Shown in pieces: positions 22,513-33,129 of a DNA stretch of 64,000 nt (its first letter is position 1; each line of letters starts with the position of its first letter). The DNA comes from Isoetes taiwanensis. Its lineage: Eukaryota; Streptophyta; Lycopodiopsida; Isoetales; Isoetaceae. A program made the translations under genes and the position numbers. The DNA lies in assembly GCA_021234155.1 (NCBI GenBank), contig JAJEKV010000020.1:6060563-6124562 (forward strand). The letters run 5' to 3'. A model generated the notes under the pieces. It did no database searches. It had not been told where the DNA came from and saw only the letters and a list, made by a program, of their open reading frames with translations.

Positions 22513-24136
22513 TGTGACGTTCCAGGGGAATATACACTATGAATACGTATATTCCTAGACCCGTCACTATACAAGTCTATCTTCATAGCCTTGTATACCA
22601 TAGATTGTGGCACTAGGGGGGCATGACTAAGTTATTCATATAACTTAGCCAACCTTAGGTTAAGACCATTTTCCACGTGGCCTTAACCTATTGGGCAACT
22701 GCCACACGAGACTCACCCGATTGGTGCCACGTGGCATCCTAGGTGGACCTAACTTATATAGGCTGGAACCCTAACCCTAGGCCTCTTTCCAGCCCTAGCA
22801 CCCAGAGACTCACCTACTCGTTCGAAACCCCGTTTCGAACATCGTTTGTTGTGGCATAGACTGGTGCAGCAGCCCCAGCAGGGTAGACTCGTTCTTGGAG
22901 CAAGAGCAGCATCACGTGAGTCAAAGACCATGGAGGCACACGGATCTGGAGGGAGAGCATCAGGAGCAGATATGTAGGGTAGTAGTTGTGATAGCTCATC
23001 TGGAATTAGCATTCCAGATGTGCTAGTATCTTGTATCTAGAGTAGAGCCATCCTAGAACCCGTATTCAACATCTTGAACCCTAATCAATGAACCCTAACC
23101 CTTAGTTAGGTTGTATGATTAGGTTAAGATGTTCTTCTTATGATTATTCTCATGATATGATGATTATGTGATGATGGTTGATCATGTTTGCTCCTCTTGT
23201 ATTGGGAAGGGGGGTAGAGACCTAGGGCCATATGTAGTATGCTCCTAGAGTAGATCCCTTAGTTCCTATTAGTTGCGGCCTGTGCATAGGAGCCCACCAG
23301 GCTATCGAGGCTATGATATGACTCAGCACCACATAACGGGGCTAGAGGGAATGTGGAGGGAGGGGCTTGGGGGGGATCCCATAGTGGGCTAGGCCTATGG
23401 TCGGTCACCGTGTGGGCGAGCATGGTCCCACACCTCTGGGGCAATGGTGTCGCCCGCCTCGAGAGCCGCAAGTGTTGGCTTGGCTCTCGTTTTTGGGGGT
23501 TAAGTCGGGTGCGAATCGTGTGTCGCCCACGATTCTCTAGCCGCCCACGGAACCTCTAGACCCTGGAAAGGGGAGATGCAACCCTTCCTGCCTCATCGGA
23601 CCAGGGAGATGCAACCTGGAGTAGTCCCGATGGGTGATGCCACGGGATTGCGTATCCGGAAGGCTAGAGTCATGCCAGAGCCTGATTTAGCCCATCTGCA
23701 AAGTATGCACAGGAGGGGCGGATGGAGTGGTCAACCCTAGCCATTGTCTATAGCCAGCCCCGCCATTGTTATGACTCGGTCTGCTCTACCTTGAGGCCTA
23801 GCCAGTCAGTCACCCTCCTTATGAGTCGGAGCCATGGGTAGGAGCTCTTATATTTTATGGCATAGGATTATCTTCTTTGCAGTTGTGGATATGTGATGGA
23901 CTACCCTTCGAGGTAGTATGTTGTATTGTTATTGCTAGTTCTGACGTTGTTTATGCTTCCGCTGTGATAGGAGCCCATAGGGGAAGGGCGCGCAAGACAC
24001 CTTCGTGTCCCCTGCCCGCACTAGGATTCTCTCAAAGTGCGGGTTAGATGGAGGGCCCATGCGGTTGATGGACCGGATGGGGGATTTCCTGCCGAGTGTA
24101 CGGCCGGGCGCCGTATATTTAGCAGGGAGCGTCACA
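22513..24136 (+). repeat. 3' LTR of the degenerate chromovirus
   Basis: It matches 4778-6410. It begins TGTGACGTTCC and ends GCGTCACA. Confidence 0.9.
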
Positions 24137-24141
24137 TTAGG

Positions 24142-24944
24142 TCTGCTTGGGCGGTTACGCTCTTCTCCAAAAGGCATCGATTTCTCAGATTAAAGCCTTT
24201 CCCAGCCAAATCAGCACTCAAAATCCCCAATTCGGCTGTTTAGAAGCAATTTCGACCTGTTTTCTCATGAATCAGGTGGCCATTTGGTTTAATTCTGGCA
24301 GCTTTGGAAAGCTTCTGATTTCTCTAATTTACTGCTGCCCAAGGCAGATCGACCCCTCTAAGTCTGAATCGGCCTTTTCTGATGCAATTCCCGCTTGATT
24401 TAGATATAGGATCCACTGTTTGCCAGCAAAGTTTCGGTGGAGCAAAGCCATTTCTGTACACCTCTGAGGCCTGGATGCAGCAACTCGACACCATTTCTCC
24501 TCTGTCAGCCTTTCTTCTCGCATTACAAATCAGCCCTCTTGAAATATTTCTTTAACTGCCACACTTATGCCTCTATCTAATCGATCCAGGCTACAGGTAT
24601 GTGAACAAGCTTTCCTCTCAGTAGGCATTTAACAAAAGCATGCAGAAATAGATTTGTGGCAGCTTATGCAGACATCAATTTGAATCACAAAATCCAAAAC
24701 CCCACCTGAAAATTAGAGAGATCAATGTTGAATCTTCAAGCTCCGGATTCCACAGCTCTGATGCAACTCTTCCAAAAAGCACGGCCTCTACTCCACGTCT
24801 CCAAAAAGCTTCTAAAATTTCTTTCTCAATTGCCTCACTAATTTATAAAGCTTTTGCTTATTTTTTAGTTCTGCATGCATGTTAAACATGTATATACGTA
24901 GATGAGTACGTATACTGGCCCATCAAGTAGCCAGGACCGTTACA
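24142..24944 (-). repeat. 5' LTR of the gag-only element, second part
   Basis: It resumes exactly where 4777 stops, matching 1077-1877 of the left LTR, and ends CCGTTACA at 24944. Confidence 0.85.
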
Positions 24945-26632
24945 GAGAACTTATCAAACCACTAAACGTCCTGCAGTTGACCATGTAGAAACCCAAGTGT
25001 TTTGTCGTTCGCACAGTACAAAGGCTCCGGAATGGAGATTCGACTTCACCGTTTCGTTTGGAATGGCAAAATTACCCTAAGGACCAAGTTACACGGTCAT
25101 TTTTTGCAACGAAAGAAACACGAACCCTCTACATGGCAGTATTCCATATCTACCTCTTAGGCTAATTGACTACGAACTTGTTGGACATGAGCTACTTTGG
25201 TGCTTCTTGGAGAAGGGGTGGTCTTCTACACAAGAAACTTAGTCTCCAGAGTAATGTCGACATTTTGAGTCCATTGGCAGAGTCATTTTGGTTGCCCGTC
25301 CGTGGCCAGGGGCCTTAAGGAGAGGACCTTTGGGTCGAACTGCTTCTGGAAGGTTTAAGGGCCCGTCTTCTGGCGTCAACACCCTCCCTCTACGTGATGA
25401 CGTTGGGCAAGACCCTGGACGAATCTGACTAGGATATGGCCTCCGAAACGTAAACCCTGTGTGTTGCTAGGTTATTGAAGGGTTTACGTTATGGAGGTCG
25501 AGCTTTAGTCCGTTGCACTTGGGACATGGTTGAGAACATGAAGCAATAGGAACTGATGGAATGGTTTTTGGAGTTATCCTCCTCCCAGTGTGGCAATTAG
25601 AGCCTTTTGCAGTAGCAAAATTGTTTGGGATCATTCGGGATGGCCAATAGATCCAAACTCTGTTATTTCAGTTGCCATGGCTCCGCATGTGTGTTTAGCA
25701 AAGGCGCACCTAGCTATCCAAGAAAACGACAACGTTTTGGCCTCCGAAACGTAAACCTTGTGTGTTGTTAGGTTATTGTAGGGTTTACATTCCGGAGGCC
25801 AAAACGTGGTCGTTTTCTTGGATAGCTAGGTGCACCTTTGCTAAACACACATGGGGAGTCATAGCAACTGAAATAATAGAGTTTGGATCTATTGGCCATC
25901 CCGAATGATCCCAAATAATTTTGCTACTGCAAAAGGTGCTCTTGACTTCTAATTGCCACACTGGGAGGAAGATAAATCCAAATCCCATTCCCTCAGTTCT
26001 TATTGCTTCACATTTTCAACTGCAACTTCTCGACCATGTCCCAAGTGCAACCGACTAAAACTCGACCTCCATAACGCAAACCTTTCAATAACCTAGCAAC
26101 ACACAGAGTTTACATTTCGGAGGTCGTATCCTAGTTAGATTCAACCAGGATCTTGCACAATGTCATCACGTAGAGGGAGGGTGTTGATGCCAGAAGAGGA
26201 CCCTTAAAACCTTTCAGAAGCAGTTCGCTCCAAAGGTCCTGTCCCGAAGGCCCCTGGCCACGGACGGGCAACTCTCCCACTCCAAAACTGTGAACTGACT
26301 CTGCCAATGGACTCAAAATGTCAATTTTACCCAGGGGACCAAGTTTCGTGGGCAGAAGACCACCCCTTCTCCAAGAAGCACCAAAGTAGATCATGTCCAA
26401 CACGTTCGTAGTCAATTGGCCTAGGAGATGGCTGCAGAATACCGCTATGTAGAGGGTTCGTGTTTCTTTCGTTGCCAAAAATGACCATGTAACTTGGTCC
26501 CTAAGGTAATTTCACCATTCCGGACGACATGGCGAAGTCGAATCTCCATTCCAAAGCCTTTGTACTGCCCAAACGACAAAACACTTGGTTTTCTACGCGG
26601 TCAACCCGTAGGACGCTTCGTGGTTTGATCTC
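24945..26632. repeat. Large inverted repeat (~1.7 kb fold-back)
   Basis: Left arm 24945-~25765 is the reverse complement of right arm ~25775-26632 with scattered differences. For example, GTCGTTCGCACAGTACAAAG near 25002 pairs with CTTTGTACTGCCCAAACGAC near 26559. The centre near 25770 is itself a 60-bp hairpin (CCTCCGAAACGTAAACC … GGTTTACATTCCGGAGG type). Relatives of that hairpin sit in each arm at ~25440-25500 and ~26065-26128. The right arm continues as unpaired sequence beyond 26632. The left partner would have been displaced by the LTR element. I do not recognise a source gene in it. Confidence 0.8.
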
Positions 26633-28531
26633 CCAGACGGATCTTGGATTTTTTTGAGCCTGATCGAAGCAGGTTACTTGAATGATGGATTCAATGATCG
26701 GATTGGAAAATTGAGCTCCCGGAGGGGGGAGAATTGGCATTTGCCCTCCCAGAGGAGCGCTGATGGGAAAAGGCTGCCTCGACAACCTTTCTGAGGTCCA
26801 TCTCCTGGGGTCTGGCCTCTCCCCTCTGGTGAGAAAGCTGCACAAAGTCCTGGCCTGATTCGATTTGGGGAAGGGTGTCAACGCTTTAAGTTCTCCAAGA
26901 TCCCTCTATTTTATCCCTTGCCAAACTCCTCTACAAAAATTTCAAAGGTTATCATATTTTGGTGAGAGACTCGTCTAGAGGAGGAAAACCGGCCGATAGA
27001 TAGGCATATCTTTCATCACAGCAGTGTACAAACATTTTGAAAAATATCTAAAGGGCTAGTCGACCACACCAATTTGGTCGGACTACCCACTAATAATAAT
27101 AAAGGGGACCTGCCATAGGAACAACCCAAGCCCCTTTAAGATGGCGTAAAAATAAGAAAGTCAAATAGGAGGCAACGTGCGAAAGTTTATCACCGGGATG
27201 AAAAACCCCGCCCTTCCGGGTTTTCGAGGAAAACCCTAATGATAAACCTTCGTCCGATGGCTCCAAATAAAAAGCCCGGGCCATCAAAGTGGAGATCGTT
27301 GATGAAAAAGTCGAGGAAGCACAAGATGGAGGTCGCAAATAAGACGAATCCTCTCGAACCCAACATGAGAGCCATAAGAAAGAAACAAATGGCCATGATC
27401 ACCTGAAAAACTTAAGGTAAAAAGAAAACGAACAAAATGCATTAGACATTAGAATAGAATAGGAGGAAAGTAACTCAAAAAAGTTCGAGTTCCCCACAGT
27501 TGGACGAGATGGCCTGAAAAAAACAACATAAGAAAAAGCACGTAACTCAAAAATATAAGCCATCACGCCGGCTCGGCGAAGCCCCTCACGGAGGCTGGTC
27601 CATAACAAATCACAATCCTTCAATAATAGAAGGGGCTGGTCACGCGAGCCACGCGATATAACATCATATAGCAAAACAACATAACCTCTCAAATACAGAG
27701 GGTCTATACATGCATGCCACACGAGAATTTACCAATACTTCACGGGTAAAAAAGGGCTGGTCACGCGAGCCACGCGATGTATAATCACATATGAAAAAGC
27801 ATGAAGGTAAATAAGTTAGGGTGGGTAGGGAGGGAACTAAGACAAAAAGAGACTGCTGTGAGAAGACGCCGATAAGGAAAGAAAAAAGCCCAAATGACAT
27901 ATAAATAGCCTCGTCTCTCCCCAAAATGGTGATCCGATGGTGTCGAATCGCATGCATTTTGGTGAGAGACTCGTCTAGAGGAGGAAAACCGGCCGATCAA
28001 AAGAGAACTTCCATTTCGAAGCCCATGATCAATATTGAAACACAAGAAAGAGGGCTTATGACAAATAGACAAGGTGGATATATATCGGAAAAAAAGTTGA
28101 GCACGTTAAGAAGAAGAGGAAATTGCAAGCAAGACTAAGTGTGACGTGTTATTAGGAAATAAAAACACTTAACAAGTAGTCAAATAACACAGACAATAGA
28201 CCAAATCCTGAATGCACCCATAACAAATACAACAATAACCCCAATACTCAACAAAAACAATATGTTTGGAAAGTCTCATTGCTAGAGAACAAATAGGCAT
28301 AAAAATGGTATGATAGAGGAATTGACGGGCATAAGCAACAAGGGCAAAAACAATTTTCAAATGTGCTATCACGGATATTGACAAAAGATAAAAGATATCA
28401 AGTTATGACAAAAGACGAGAGTGAAAAGGAGACAATATACGATGACAAAATAAGTGAAAGCATAACCATAATTTAAAAACCGCACACCGTATGAAGGGAG
28501 TATACGTTATTAAATGTGAAAAACAAAATAT
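26633..28531. other. Unassigned repetitive DNA
   Basis: No gene is recognised. The minus frame 26501-26881 is open for 126 residues but has no motif. A 42-bp direct repeat (ATTTTGGTGAGAGACTCGTC…) occurs at 26956-26998 and 27956-27998. A shorter tandem motif, GGGCTGGTCACGCGAGCCAC, occurs at 27630 and 27754. Confidence 0.5.
27834..27958 (+). repeat. Dispersed ~125-bp repeat, copy 1
   Basis: Nearly identical to 29435-29561. It contains CATATAAATAGCC, a TATA-like box, so it may be a fragment of a promoter or LTR. Confidence 0.7.
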
Positions 28532-28602
28532 GCCAACACGTGAATTCGAACTCCTAACCACAAGTTGAAAACCTCACATCCTAACCACTAGGCCAACATC
28601 CA
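28532..28602 (-). other. tRNA-Glu-like relic (possible SINE head)
   Basis: On the minus strand, TTGGCCTAGTGGTTAGGAT fits a tRNA D-arm and A box, GTTCGAATTC fits the T-loop and B box, and a TTC triplet sits in the anticodon position. The acceptor and T stems do not pair well, so it is not an intact tRNA gene. It could be a tRNA pseudogene or the head of a tRNA-derived SINE. Confidence 0.45.
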
Positions 28603-29434
28603 TTACGAAATTAAATTAATAAAGCTTCTTTATTAGTGTTGCGGAATGCAGAAACTACACCCTATAACCTGCGCAAGCTAAAATAGAAAGAGCGCAAGCG
28701 AAAATAGAAAGAGAAGGATGCCGTCTAACAGAACGGCATGCCGGATGATGGCAGAGGGATCAGAGATGAATAAATATGGCTGTAAGAAGGAAGCATCAGT
28801 CCAGAAGGTAGAAGGCAGGGCAACCCATACTCATAAGACAACAGAAAAACAGACGGATCACGCCAAGTGACAGTAAGAAGAGTAGACCCACAGATATGGT
28901 AAAGCTATAGGAAACAAAGGAGATTTGAAGGGATGAGCTGACCAAACGATGTGAGAGGGAAAATTCGGATTGGGGATCAGATTTACAGTAATACAAAAGA
29001 ATAGTAGCTGCAAGATTTTCTATTGATGCTATCGAAAAAGTCTATGCTTAGGAAAAAAAGAATCGTTGTAGATCAAGAAGCAATCTATGCTTGGCACAAT
29101 TGACGTGAAATAATCCGAAAATGCCAGAAGAAAATCGATGCATAAGAGGAAGCCATCCATGCTATGCTCTGCTATGCCAAAACCGATATACATCCATGCT
29201 ATACTACATGAAAATCGGAAGTGCACAAATCCAAATCACAGAAAAAAGGAAGTGCACAAATCCAAATCACAGAAAAAAGAATATGAAAATCACAAAACCG
29301 TTGCCGAAAGCCAAATACCAATAATTCAAAATTTATCTATGTGCCAGATAAGAATAAGCGCTATCGCTAGCACCACGAAGAGACATAGCACCAAGAAGAG
29401 ACAAGTACGTTGATGAACATAGTGAATTCAAGAC
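28603..29434. other. No gene seen; short tandem duplication
   Basis: AT-rich DNA without a recognisable frame. Within it, a 31-bp unit (AAGTGCACAAATCCAAATCA…) is repeated twice at about 29217-29278. Confidence 0.5.
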
Positions 29435-29561
29435 AAAACTAAGACAAAAAGAGACTGCTGTGAGAAGACGCCGATAAGAAAAGAAAAAAGCCCAAATGAC
29501 ATATAAATAGCCCCGTCTCTCCCCAAAATGGCGATCCGACGGTGTCGAATCGCATGCATTT
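29435..29561 (+). repeat. Dispersed ~125-bp repeat, copy 2
   Basis: Second copy of 27834-27958, with a few substitutions. Confidence 0.7.
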
Positions 29562-29702
29562 CTTGCATAAAGTCCTAGTCATCATATCCATGTCACCATC
29601 ATCTAGCCATGTCACCTAAAATTTGCGAACATCACTCAATGAAAAGACCAAAGATGGACATCTTTTCATTTTTGGCCTAGTCAAAAGTTGACCTTGCTTA
29701 CT

Positions 29703-32252
29703 TGGCATGCCATGTCACCACTTCGGATGCCTATGTGGCATGCCTGAGCCACCTTGGCATGTTGGAGCCTAGATGGCATGTTGGAGCCTGCGTGGCATGT
29801 TGGAGCCACCTTGGCATGTTTGAGCCTAGGTGGCATGTTTGAGCCACCTTGGCATGTTGGAGCCCACATGGCATTATGGAGTCCACGTGGCATGTTTGAG
29901 CCACCTTGGCATGTTGGAGCCTAGGTGGCATGTTGGAGCCTACCTTGGCATGTTTGAGCCACCTGGCATGTTTGAGCCACCTGGCATGTTTGAGCCTAGG
30001 TGGCATGTTGGAGCCACCTTGGCATGTTGGAGCCCACGTGGCATATTTGAGCCATCTTGGCAAGTTGAAGCATAGGTGGCATGTTGGAGCCCGCGTAGCA
30101 TGTTTGAGCACGTTGGAGCCTAGGTGCCCTGTTTGAGCCTAGGTGGCTTGTTGGAGCCACCTTCGCATGTGGGATCCACCTTGGCATGTTTGAGCCTAGG
30201 TGGCATGTTTGAACCACCTTTTCATGTTGGAGCCCACATGGCATGTTGGAGCCTATGTGGCATGTTGGAGCCTACGTGGCATGTTTGAGCCACCTTGGCA
30301 TGTTTGAGCACGTTGGAGCCTAGGTGGCATGTTTGCGCCACCTTGGCATGTTGGAGCCACCATGGCATCTTGGAGCCTAGGTGGCATGTTGGAGACCAGT
30401 GGCATGTTTGAGCCACCTTGGCATGTTAGAGCCTAGGTGGCATGTTGGAGCCCACGTGGCATATTTGAGCCACCTTGGCAAGTTGGAGCATAGGTGGCAT
30501 GTTGGAGCTCGCGTGGCATGTTTGAGCATGTTGGAGCCTAGGTGGCATGTTGGAGCCACCTTGACATTTTTGAGCCTAGGTGGCATGTTTGAGCCACCTT
30601 GGCATGTTGAAGCCTAGAAGGCACATTGGAGCCCACGTGGCATGTTTGACCTTGGCATGTTGGAGCCTAAGTGAGCCTGCATGGCATGTTTGAGCCTAGG
30701 TGGCATGTTTAAGCCACCTAGGAATGTTGGAGCCTAGGTGGCATGTTGGAGCCCACGTGGCATATTTGAGCCACCTTGGCAAGTTGGAGCATAGGTGGCA
30801 TGTTGGGCAGGTGTGGCATGTTTGAGCACGCGTTGGAGCCTAGGTGGAATGTTTGAGCCATTTTGTCATGTTGGAGCCTAGGTGGCATGTTGGAGCCACC
30901 TTGGCATGTTTGAGCCTAGGTGGCATGTTAGAGCCACCTTGGCATGTTGGAGCCTAGGTGGCATGTTGGAGCCAACGTGGCATGTTTGAGCCACCTTGGC
31001 ATGTTGGAGCCTAGGTGGCATGTTGAAGCCCATGTGGCATGTTTGAGCCACCTTGTCATGTTGTAGCCTAGGTGGCATGTTTGAGCCACCTTGGCATGTT
31101 GGAGCCTAGGTGGCATGTTGGAGCCCACGTGGCATGTTTGAGCCACCTTGGCATGTTTGAGCCTAGGTGGCATGTTAGGAGCCACGGTGGCATGGCATGT
31201 TGGAGCCTAGGTGGCATGTTTGAGCCAACTTGGCATATTTAAGCCTAGGTGGCATGTTGTGAGCCACCTTGGCATGTTGGAGCCTGGAGCCCACGTGGCA
31301 TGTTTGAGCCACCTTGGCATGTTGGAACCTAGGTGGCATGTTGGAGCCTAGGTGGCATGTTGGAGTCCACCTTGGCATGTTTGAGCCCCTGGCGTGTTTG
31401 AGCCTAGGTGACATGTTGGAGCCTAGGTGGCATGTTTGAGCCACCTTGGCATGTTTGAGCCTAGGTGGCATGTTGGAGCCACCTTGGCATGTTGGAGCCT
31501 AAGTGAGCCTGCATGGCATGTTTGAGCCACCTAGGAATGTTGGAGCCTAGGTGGCATCTTGGAGCCCACGTGGCATATTTGAGCCACCTTGGCAAGTTGG
31601 AGCATAGGTGGCATGTTGGAGCCCGCGTGCCATGTTTGAGCACGTTGGAGCCTAGGTGGCATGTTTGAGCCATTTTGTCATGTTGGAGCCTAAGTGGCAT
31701 GTTAAAGCCACCTTGGCATGTTGGAGCCCCGTGGCATGTTAGAGCCACCTTGGCATGTTGGAGCCCACGTGGCATGTTGGAGCCCACGTGGCATGTTTGA
31801 GCCACCTTGGCATGTTGGAGCCTAGGTGGCATGTTGAAGCCCATGTGGCATGTTTGAGCCACCTTGTCATGTTGGAGTCTAGGTGGCATGTTTGAGCCAC
31901 CTTGGCATGTTGGAGCCTAGGTGGCATGTTGGAGCCCACGTGGCATGTTTGAGCCACCTTGGCATGTTTGAGCCAACTTGGCATATTTAAGTCTAGGTGG
32001 CATGTTGTGAGCCACCTTGGCATGTTGGAGCCTAGGTGGCATGGTGGAGCCCACGTGACATGTTTGCGCCACGTTGGCATATTGGAGCCTGCATGGCATG
32101 TTAAAGCCCGCGTGGCATGTTGGAGCCACCTTGGCATGTTGGAGCCACCTTGGTGGCATGTTTGAGCCACCTTGTGTATGTTTGAGCCACCTTGGTGGCA
32201 TGTTTGAGCCACCTTGGCATGTTTGAGCCTAGGTGGCATGTTTGAGCCAAGT
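29703..32252. repeat. Minisatellite of 19-bp units
   Basis: About 2.5 kb of tandem units, mainly TGGCATGTTGGAGCCTAGG, TGGCATGTTTGAGCCACCT and TGGCATGTTGGAGCCCACG, with small indels. The unit has no stop in any frame on either strand and 19 is not a multiple of three. Translation therefore gives a 19-residue period over 57 bp, and many spurious open frames result. Confidence 0.9.
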
Positions 32253-32602
32253 GGACAGAAAATTTGTCCATTGCACATCCCTATGGCAGAAAAAGATATG
32301 TACACTCAAATGATAATATCTTGAGTGTTTTTTAACATTTCTGGCTGATATTTGAAATTATTATCAGGGAACTTGTAGGAACATGTGGAAAGAAATTTGG
32401 CTTGATTTGGAACTAAGGTGATGGAGCGAAATTGGATATATTTTTCTCTCAATGAACTGCAAGAAAAAACCAGCAAATAATTTTTTGAATCCTGATTTCT
32501 ATAAGGTTTTTGTTGTGTGTTTTCAACTCCTGCAAGTCTGAATGGGACCTGAGATCATGTGCATATGCTCAAAAAATGGATTTGAGGCATAAAAAAGCAA
32601 AA
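32253..32602. other. No feature seen
   Basis: AT-rich single-copy-looking DNA between the minisatellite and the microsatellite. Confidence 0.5.
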
Positions 32603-32642
32603 CTCTCTCTCTCTCTCCCTCTCCCTCTCCCTCTCCCTCTCC

Positions 32643-32690
<48 letters not shown>
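32603..32690. repeat. (CT)n(CA)n compound microsatellite, LINE 5' side
   Basis: CT/CCCTCT repeats run into CA repeats about 60 bp before the LINE start codon. A microsatellite of the same two motifs in the same order lies after the LINE 3' end at 49281-49391. Confidence 0.9.
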
Positions 32691-32692
<2 letters not shown>

Positions 32693-32745
32693 GGAAGAAT
32701 GGAAAAGTTCAGATCACGGGTTAGGAAATAGAGGCCATCAGGTTT

Positions 32746-33129
32746 ATGGCATGGAATGTCAACCAATTGAGCATGGCAAAGGTGTATTCGATGGGAGACG
32801 TTCTAGCATCAATAGATGTGGCTTTTTTCTTAGAAACATGGGAGCATGAGGAGTTTGGGTTGCCAGACATCCCAGAATTTTGTGTATTACACTCAGTATG
32901 GAATGAAAAGGGGTGGAGGAGGAGGGGATATGGCGGGATTGCATGCTATGTCAGACATGAGTTGAAGCACTTGGTAAGATTGGTTAGGTATACCAAACAA
33001 TATATTTGGGTGGAACTGGTAGGGAAGAATCGTAAGGTGTTTGTGGCCGGGTGTTATTTTCCCCCTTTGAAACAAAGTACTTATCAGATGTATAATTTGG
33101 ATATGGATGATCCGTTCGGATATTGCTAG
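32746..33129 (+). CDS. LINE endonuclease, N-terminal part
   Basis: Starts MAWNVNQLS, with the catalytic Asn, then FFLETWEHEE with the catalytic Glu and GYGGIACYVR. These are marks of the APE-type endonuclease that nicks target DNA for target-primed reverse transcription. The frame is lost near 33110, where the frame at 33107-35793 takes over, so one indel separates them. Only ~55 bp lie between the microsatellite and this ATG, so the 5' end is short or truncated. Confidence 0.8.
   Translation: MAWNVNQLSMAKVYSMGDVLASIDVAFFLETWEHEEFGLPDIPEFCVLHSVWNEKGWRRRGYGGIACYVRHELKHLVRLVRYTKQYIWVELVGKNRKVFVAGCYFPPLKQSTYQMYNLDMDDPFGYC

Larger units (their letters stand above)
4778..24136 (+). mobile_element. 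Degenerate chromovirus (Ty3/gypsy) nested in an LTR
   Basis: The LTRs begin TGTGAC and end GTCACA. They are flanked by TCAGG (4773-4777) and TTAGG (24137-24141), a 5-bp target duplication with one mismatch. The element has a Met-tRNA primer site, a purine tract and a decayed pol with a chromodomain. Its LTRs, leader start and 3' untranslated region are clearly related to the element at 35794-48966. The stretch that in that relative holds the H3-like gene, ORF2 and gag (about 6 kb) is reduced to about 2 kb of unrecognisable sequence here. It is further split by the 11-kb insertion at 7244-18303. Confidence 0.9.
1..24944 (-). mobile_element. Gag-only LTR retrotransposon, minus strand, interrupted by a nested insertion
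   Basis: Two ~2.3-kb LTRs flank only about 1.4 kb of internal DNA (1878-3261), which holds one gag gene and no protease, RT or integrase. This fits a non-autonomous derivative that needs enzymes from a partner element. The initiator-Met type primer site lies at 3247-3259 and a purine-rich tract (minus strand) ends at 1878. The left LTR runs out of the window. The right LTR was split by the 19.4-kb chromovirus at 4778-24136. The pieces join cleanly: sequence stopping at 4777 resumes at 24142, exactly as in the intact left copy around 1077. The target duplication of this element cannot be checked because the left end is missing. Confidence 0.85.

Noticed and set aside
26501-26881. Host protein gene on the minus strand
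   Set aside because: The 126-codon frame has no recognisable motif and partly overlaps the inverted-repeat arm; insufficient support.
28532-28602. Functional tRNA-Glu gene
   Set aside because: Acceptor and T-arm pairing are poor and no terminator-like T-run follows.
29703-32252. CRISPR array or repeat-protein gene family
   Set aside because: Units are contiguous 19-mers without unique spacers, and every frame is open by arithmetic, so neither interpretation is supported.
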